A stretch of DNA of 15,545 nt, taken from the NCBI GenBank assembly GCA_023422695.1, contig JAFAGN010000233.1:1-15545 (forward strand), given 5' to 3'. The translations under genes were made by a program, and so were the position numbers. Source of the stretch: Pseudomonadota bacterium. GTDB taxonomy: Bacteria > Pseudomonadota > Alphaproteobacteria > Sphingomonadales > Sphingomonadaceae. Shown piece after piece: positions 13,390-15,545 of this stretch. The notes beneath the pieces are model-generated. The model searched no databases and was not told where the DNA came from. It saw nothing but the letters and a program-made list of their open reading frames with translations. The stretch's first letter is position 1. The number at the start of each line of letters is the position of its first letter.

Positions 13390-14283
13390 TCAGGGCCGCA
13401 ACCGCGCCTGCGCATAGGTGCCGAGCAGCCGCAGCGATTTGGTCTGGAAATCCAGCTCTTCCAGCGCGCGGTCGATGCGTTCGTCGCCGGGCGCCCCGAC
13501 GATATCGGCGTAGAATTGCGTCGCGGCAAAACTGCCGCCGGTCTGATAGCTTTCCAGTTTGGTCATGTTGACCCCGTTTGTCGCAAAGCCGCCGAGCGCC
13601 TTGTACAGCGCGGCGGGGATATTCTTCACCTCGAACATGAAGGTCGTCATTACCGGCCCGGCAATCGCGCCGAAGTCGGCAAGCGGTTCGCGCGCCAGCA
13701 CGACGAAGCGCGTCATATTATGGTCGGCATCCTCCATCCCGGTGCCGTGCAGCGTCAGTCCGTACAGTTCGGCGGCATGCGGCGGCGCCAGCGCCGCCAG
13801 CCCGACTTCGTCGCTGTCGGCGACCCACGCCGCGGCGCCCGCGGTGTCGCTATGCGCCACCGGCGCGATATTGTTGGCGCGCAGCCAGTGGCGGCACTGG
13901 CCGAGCGCCTGTTCATGGCTCATCGCGCGCGTCACCGGGCCGAGATCGCGGCTCATCAGGCCATAGCGGATCGGCAGGAAATGCTCGCCGACGATCGACA
14001 GCCCGGATTCGGGGAGCAGGAAGTGGATATCGGCGACGCGGCCGTGCAGGCTGTTTTCGATCGGAATGATGGCGCGATCGACCCGGCCGTCGCGCACCGC
14101 ATCGATGGCGTCCTGAAACGCATAGCAGGGCAGCGGCAGCGAATCCGGATCATATTCGCGCGCCGCCAGATCGCTGTTGGCCCCCGGCGCGCCCTGAAAC
14201 GCGAGTCCGCGGGCCGGATCGGCGAGCGCCACCGCCCGCATTTTGTCGACCAGATGCTGCGCGGAAGCCGAATAACTGCCCAT
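13390..14283 (-). CDS. pheA: Prephenate dehydratase with C-terminal ACT domain
   Basis: The enzyme converts prephenate to phenylpyruvate in phenylalanine synthesis. The 297 residues are a stand-alone dehydratase without a chorismate mutase domain, as in other alphaproteobacteria. The catalytic domain runs from LAFQGAPGANSD, through CYAFQDAIDAV and IIPIENSLHGRVADIHFLL, to the Thr-Arg-Phe motif at 191-193 (NMTRFVVL). A C-terminal ACT domain (about 212-290) with FEVKNIPAALYKALGGF and MTKLESYQTGG should bind phenylalanine for feedback inhibition. I chose ATG 14283 because GGGAAGG lies 5 nt upstream and homology begins soon after; the frame is open to 14457, but that extension is Arg/Pro-rich and not protein-like. 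The gene is divergent from the cytochrome c pair. From memory, pheA and a cycM-type cytochrome gene are also neighbours in several other alphaproteobacteria. Confidence 0.96.
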   Translation of the reverse strand: MGSYSASAQHLVDKMRAVALADPARGLAFQGAPGANSDLAAREYDPDSLPLPCYAFQDAIDAVRDGRVDRAIIPIENSLHGRVADIHFLLPESGLSIVGEHFLPIRYGLMSRDLGPVTRAMSHEQALGQCRHWLRANNIAPVAHSDTAGAAAWVADSDEVGLAALAPPHAAELYGLTLHGTGMEDADHNMTRFVVLAREPLADFGAIAGPVMTTFMFEVKNIPAALYKALGGFATNGVNMTKLESYQTGGSFAATQFYADIVGAPGDERIDRALEELDFQTKSLRLLGTYAQARLRP

Positions 14284-14311
14284 GACTGCCTTCCCAGGGT
14301 GGAGCCGCGGC

Positions 14312-14339
14312 GCATAGCGGGAGAGCCGCACCCGCGCAA
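14312..14339 (-). promoter_or_regulatory. Candidate promoter for pheA
   Basis: On the minus strand, TTGCGC (14339-14334) is followed after 16 nt by CTATGC (14317-14312). This partly resembles the alphaproteobacterial housekeeping pattern of TTGAC then GCTA-rich. It would place the transcript start about 20 nt before the ATG, just enough to include the GGGAAGG ribosome site. The fit is moderate and unproven. Confidence 0.3.
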
Positions 14340-14462
14340 CCGGCGCATCTGGTCGCGGTCCCCGATTCCTCCCCTTGCGCCGCCGTCGCCGCGCCAGTAA
14401 GGGAGCGTCCAAATCAGATATGCGTCCGGCAAGCGGGCGCCAGCTAACGGGGCTCAAAGAGC

Positions 14463-15110
14463 ATGGACAATCGCAACAACACTATCGCTGGCTGGGTGCT
14501 TTTCGCCGGCATTTGCGCGCTGGGCCTGACCATCGGGTCGAGCATGTTGTTCGCCGGTCACGCTCCGGAAAAGCCCGGATATCCGATCGAAGACGCCGAA
14601 GCAGGCGCTGGTGCCGCCGCCGCGGTGCCGATCGCCAACCTGCTCGCCGCCGCCGATCCGGCGAAGGGTGAAGCGGTGTTCGCCAAATGCGCCGCTTGCC
14701 ACACGATCAACTCGGGCGGCGCCAACGGCATCGGCCCGAATCTGTGGGGCGCGCTGGGCAAGGCGCATGGTCATGTCCCGGGCTTCGCTTATTCGGACGC
14801 GCTGAAGAGCGTTCCCGGCAACTGGGATTTTGAAGGCATGGACGCCTGGCTCGCCAGCCCGCGCAAATATGCGCCCGGCACCAAAATGTCGTTTGCGGGC
14901 CTCAGCAGCGCCGAAGATCGCGCCAACCTGATCGTCTATATGAACAGCCAGGGATCGAACCTGCCGCTGCCTGCTCCCGAAGCTGCCGCACCCGCCGAAG
15001 GCGCTGCCCCCGCCGAAGGCGAAGCCGCTGCGGCCCCGGCCGAAGGCGCCGCGGCCGCTCCGGCTGCCGATGCCGCCGCAACCCCCGCCCCGGCTGAAAC
15101 CAAGAAATAA
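14463..15110 (+). CDS. Membrane-anchored class I cytochrome c with Ala/Pro/Glu-rich tail
   Basis: This periplasmic electron carrier is held by an uncleaved N-terminal helix (about 10-31: WVLFAGICALGL then GSSMLFAG). It resembles CycM/cytochrome cy, which link the bc1 complex to terminal oxidases. Heme c attaches at CAACH (76-80). GIGPNLWGALG follows, and the sixth ligand is Met142 in PGTKMSFAG, ending with LIVYMNSQ. A flexible spacer (about 32-62) separates anchor and heme domain. Beyond the domain a tail of about 45 residues (171-215) is made of Ala, Pro, Glu and Gly with three AAPAEG units, ending in ETKK; such a tail is absent from ordinary cytochrome c. The stop overlaps the next start by one base (TAATG), so the two cytochromes are probably one operon. 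Neighbouring pheA is divergent. The exact redox partner is inference. Confidence 0.9.
   Translation: MDNRNNTIAGWVLFAGICALGLTIGSSMLFAGHAPEKPGYPIEDAEAGAGAAAAVPIANLLAAADPAKGEAVFAKCAACHTINSGGANGIGPNLWGALGKAHGHVPGFAYSDALKSVPGNWDFEGMDAWLASPRKYAPGTKMSFAGLSSAEDRANLIVYMNSQGSNLPLPAPEAAAPAEGAAPAEGEAAAAPAEGAAAAPAADAAATPAPAETKK
14985..15047 (+). repeat. Coding repeat: three AAPAEG units in the cytochrome tail
   Basis: The hexapeptide AAPAEG is encoded at residues 175-180, 181-186 and 190-195, with near-identical DNA (GCCGAAGGC in each copy). Repeats of this type are prone to slippage and often differ in number between strains. The segment is predicted to be disordered, acidic and exposed in the periplasm. 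Confidence 0.7.
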
Positions 15111-15532
15111 TGCGGATCGCGCCCGTCCTGCTGGCGGGCGCTTTCGCCCTTGCCGGCTGCGGCAAAAGCGAAACCCCGCCGCCCGATAGCGCGGCGGAAG
15201 AGGCCGCACTTGCGCCCGTGGTCGCTCCGACCGCCGCAATGGGCGAGCAAGTCTTCAAACGCTGCGTTGCCTGTCACACGGTGGACAAGGGCGGCCGCAA
15301 CGGCATCGGCCCCAATCTGCACGGCGTCGTCGGCGTCGCGGTCGCGTCGAAGCCCGATTTTTCCTACTCGGGCGCGATGAAGGCCAAGGGCGGCGTGTGG
15401 GATGAAGCCGCGCTCGACCGCTACCTGGAAGCCCCGATGAAGGACGTGCCGGGGACGCGGATGGCGTTTGCCGGGGTTATCGACGCCGCGGATCGCAAGG
15501 CGTTGATCCTGTATCTGGAAAGCCAGAAATAG
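15110..15532 (+). CDS. Lipoprotein class I cytochrome c
   Basis: A 140-residue cytochrome with a lipoprotein signal: MRIAPVLLAGAFALAGC has the lipobox LAGC, with Cys17 as the likely lipidated residue. Heme attaches at CVACH (52-56), followed by GRNGIGPNLHGVVG and the axial Met118 in PGTRMAFAG, ending in LILYLESQK. It shares GIGPNL, a FSYS-type motif, the PGTxMxFAG ligand loop and the C-terminal helix with the preceding cytochrome, so the pair probably arose by duplication. The start overlaps the upstream stop (TAATG), implying coupled translation. Residue Gly18 after the lipid Cys is compatible with outer-membrane sorting by the usual rule, but this rule is not certain outside enterobacteria. 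The likely role is electron transfer near the membrane surface; the partner is unknown. Confidence 0.9.
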   Translation: MRIAPVLLAGAFALAGCGKSETPPPDSAAEEAALAPVVAPTAAMGEQVFKRCVACHTVDKGGRNGIGPNLHGVVGVAVASKPDFSYSGAMKAKGGVWDEAALDRYLEAPMKDVPGTRMAFAGVIDAADRKALILYLESQK

Positions 15533-15545
15533 CATCGTCGCCCCC

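Noticed and set aside
14284..14457. N-terminal extension of pheA to an upstream ATG
   Set aside because: The extra 58 residues are Arg/Pro-rich without homology features, while ATG 14283 has a strong GGGAAGG site 5 nt upstream.

Overview
The window is a gene-dense (about 90 % coding), GC-rich piece of bacterial chromosome. The codon style, the protein sequences (an alphaproteobacterial-type prephenate dehydratase beside a membrane-anchored cytochrome c, and a sphingomonad-style TonB-dependent receptor) and the many weak or absent Shine-Dalgarno sites point to an alphaproteobacterium of the order Sphingomonadales, plausibly Sphingopyxis or a close relative. This placement is inferred from sequence character; no search was run. 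I see no phage, IS element, CRISPR array, rRNA or intact tRNA, and no gene-free stretch longer than about 190 bases.

Layout. (1) 1-1835, minus strand: N-terminal two thirds of a TonB-dependent outer-membrane receptor that runs off the left edge. It diverges from guaA (2025-3626, plus). (2) 3639-5815: a small thiol/electrophile neighbourhood with a DsbB-like membrane protein (minus), an HxlR regulator (minus), a perfect 17-bp palindrome, a divergent glutathione S-transferase with a TTG start, a hairpin, and a GFA-family zinc protein. (3) 5886-12576: a long plus-strand run of purT, a TVP38/VTT membrane protein, an AAC(3)-I-like acetyltransferase overlapping it, a membrane-anchored HSL-type alpha/beta hydrolase, polA, and a small exported protein that overlaps the polA stop. 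(4) 12708-13382: a CDP-alcohol phosphatidyltransferase, convergent with pheA (minus, 13390-14283). (5) 14463-15532: two overlapping cytochrome c genes divergent from pheA, one anchored by a transmembrane helix and one by a lipid.

How the genes work together. Most of the window is housekeeping: GMP synthesis (guaA), purine ring formylation (purT), DNA repair and replication (polA), phenylalanine synthesis (pheA), phospholipid synthesis and respiratory electron transfer. The accessory interest lies in the HxlR/GST/GFA/DsbB-like group, which looks like a redox or electrophile response unit; in a chromosomal gene strikingly similar to aminoglycoside 3-N-acetyltransferase type I; and in the paired, differently anchored cytochromes. 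I see no clear undescribed multi-gene system. The best candidates for new biology are the palindrome-centred thiol cluster and the acetyltransferase.
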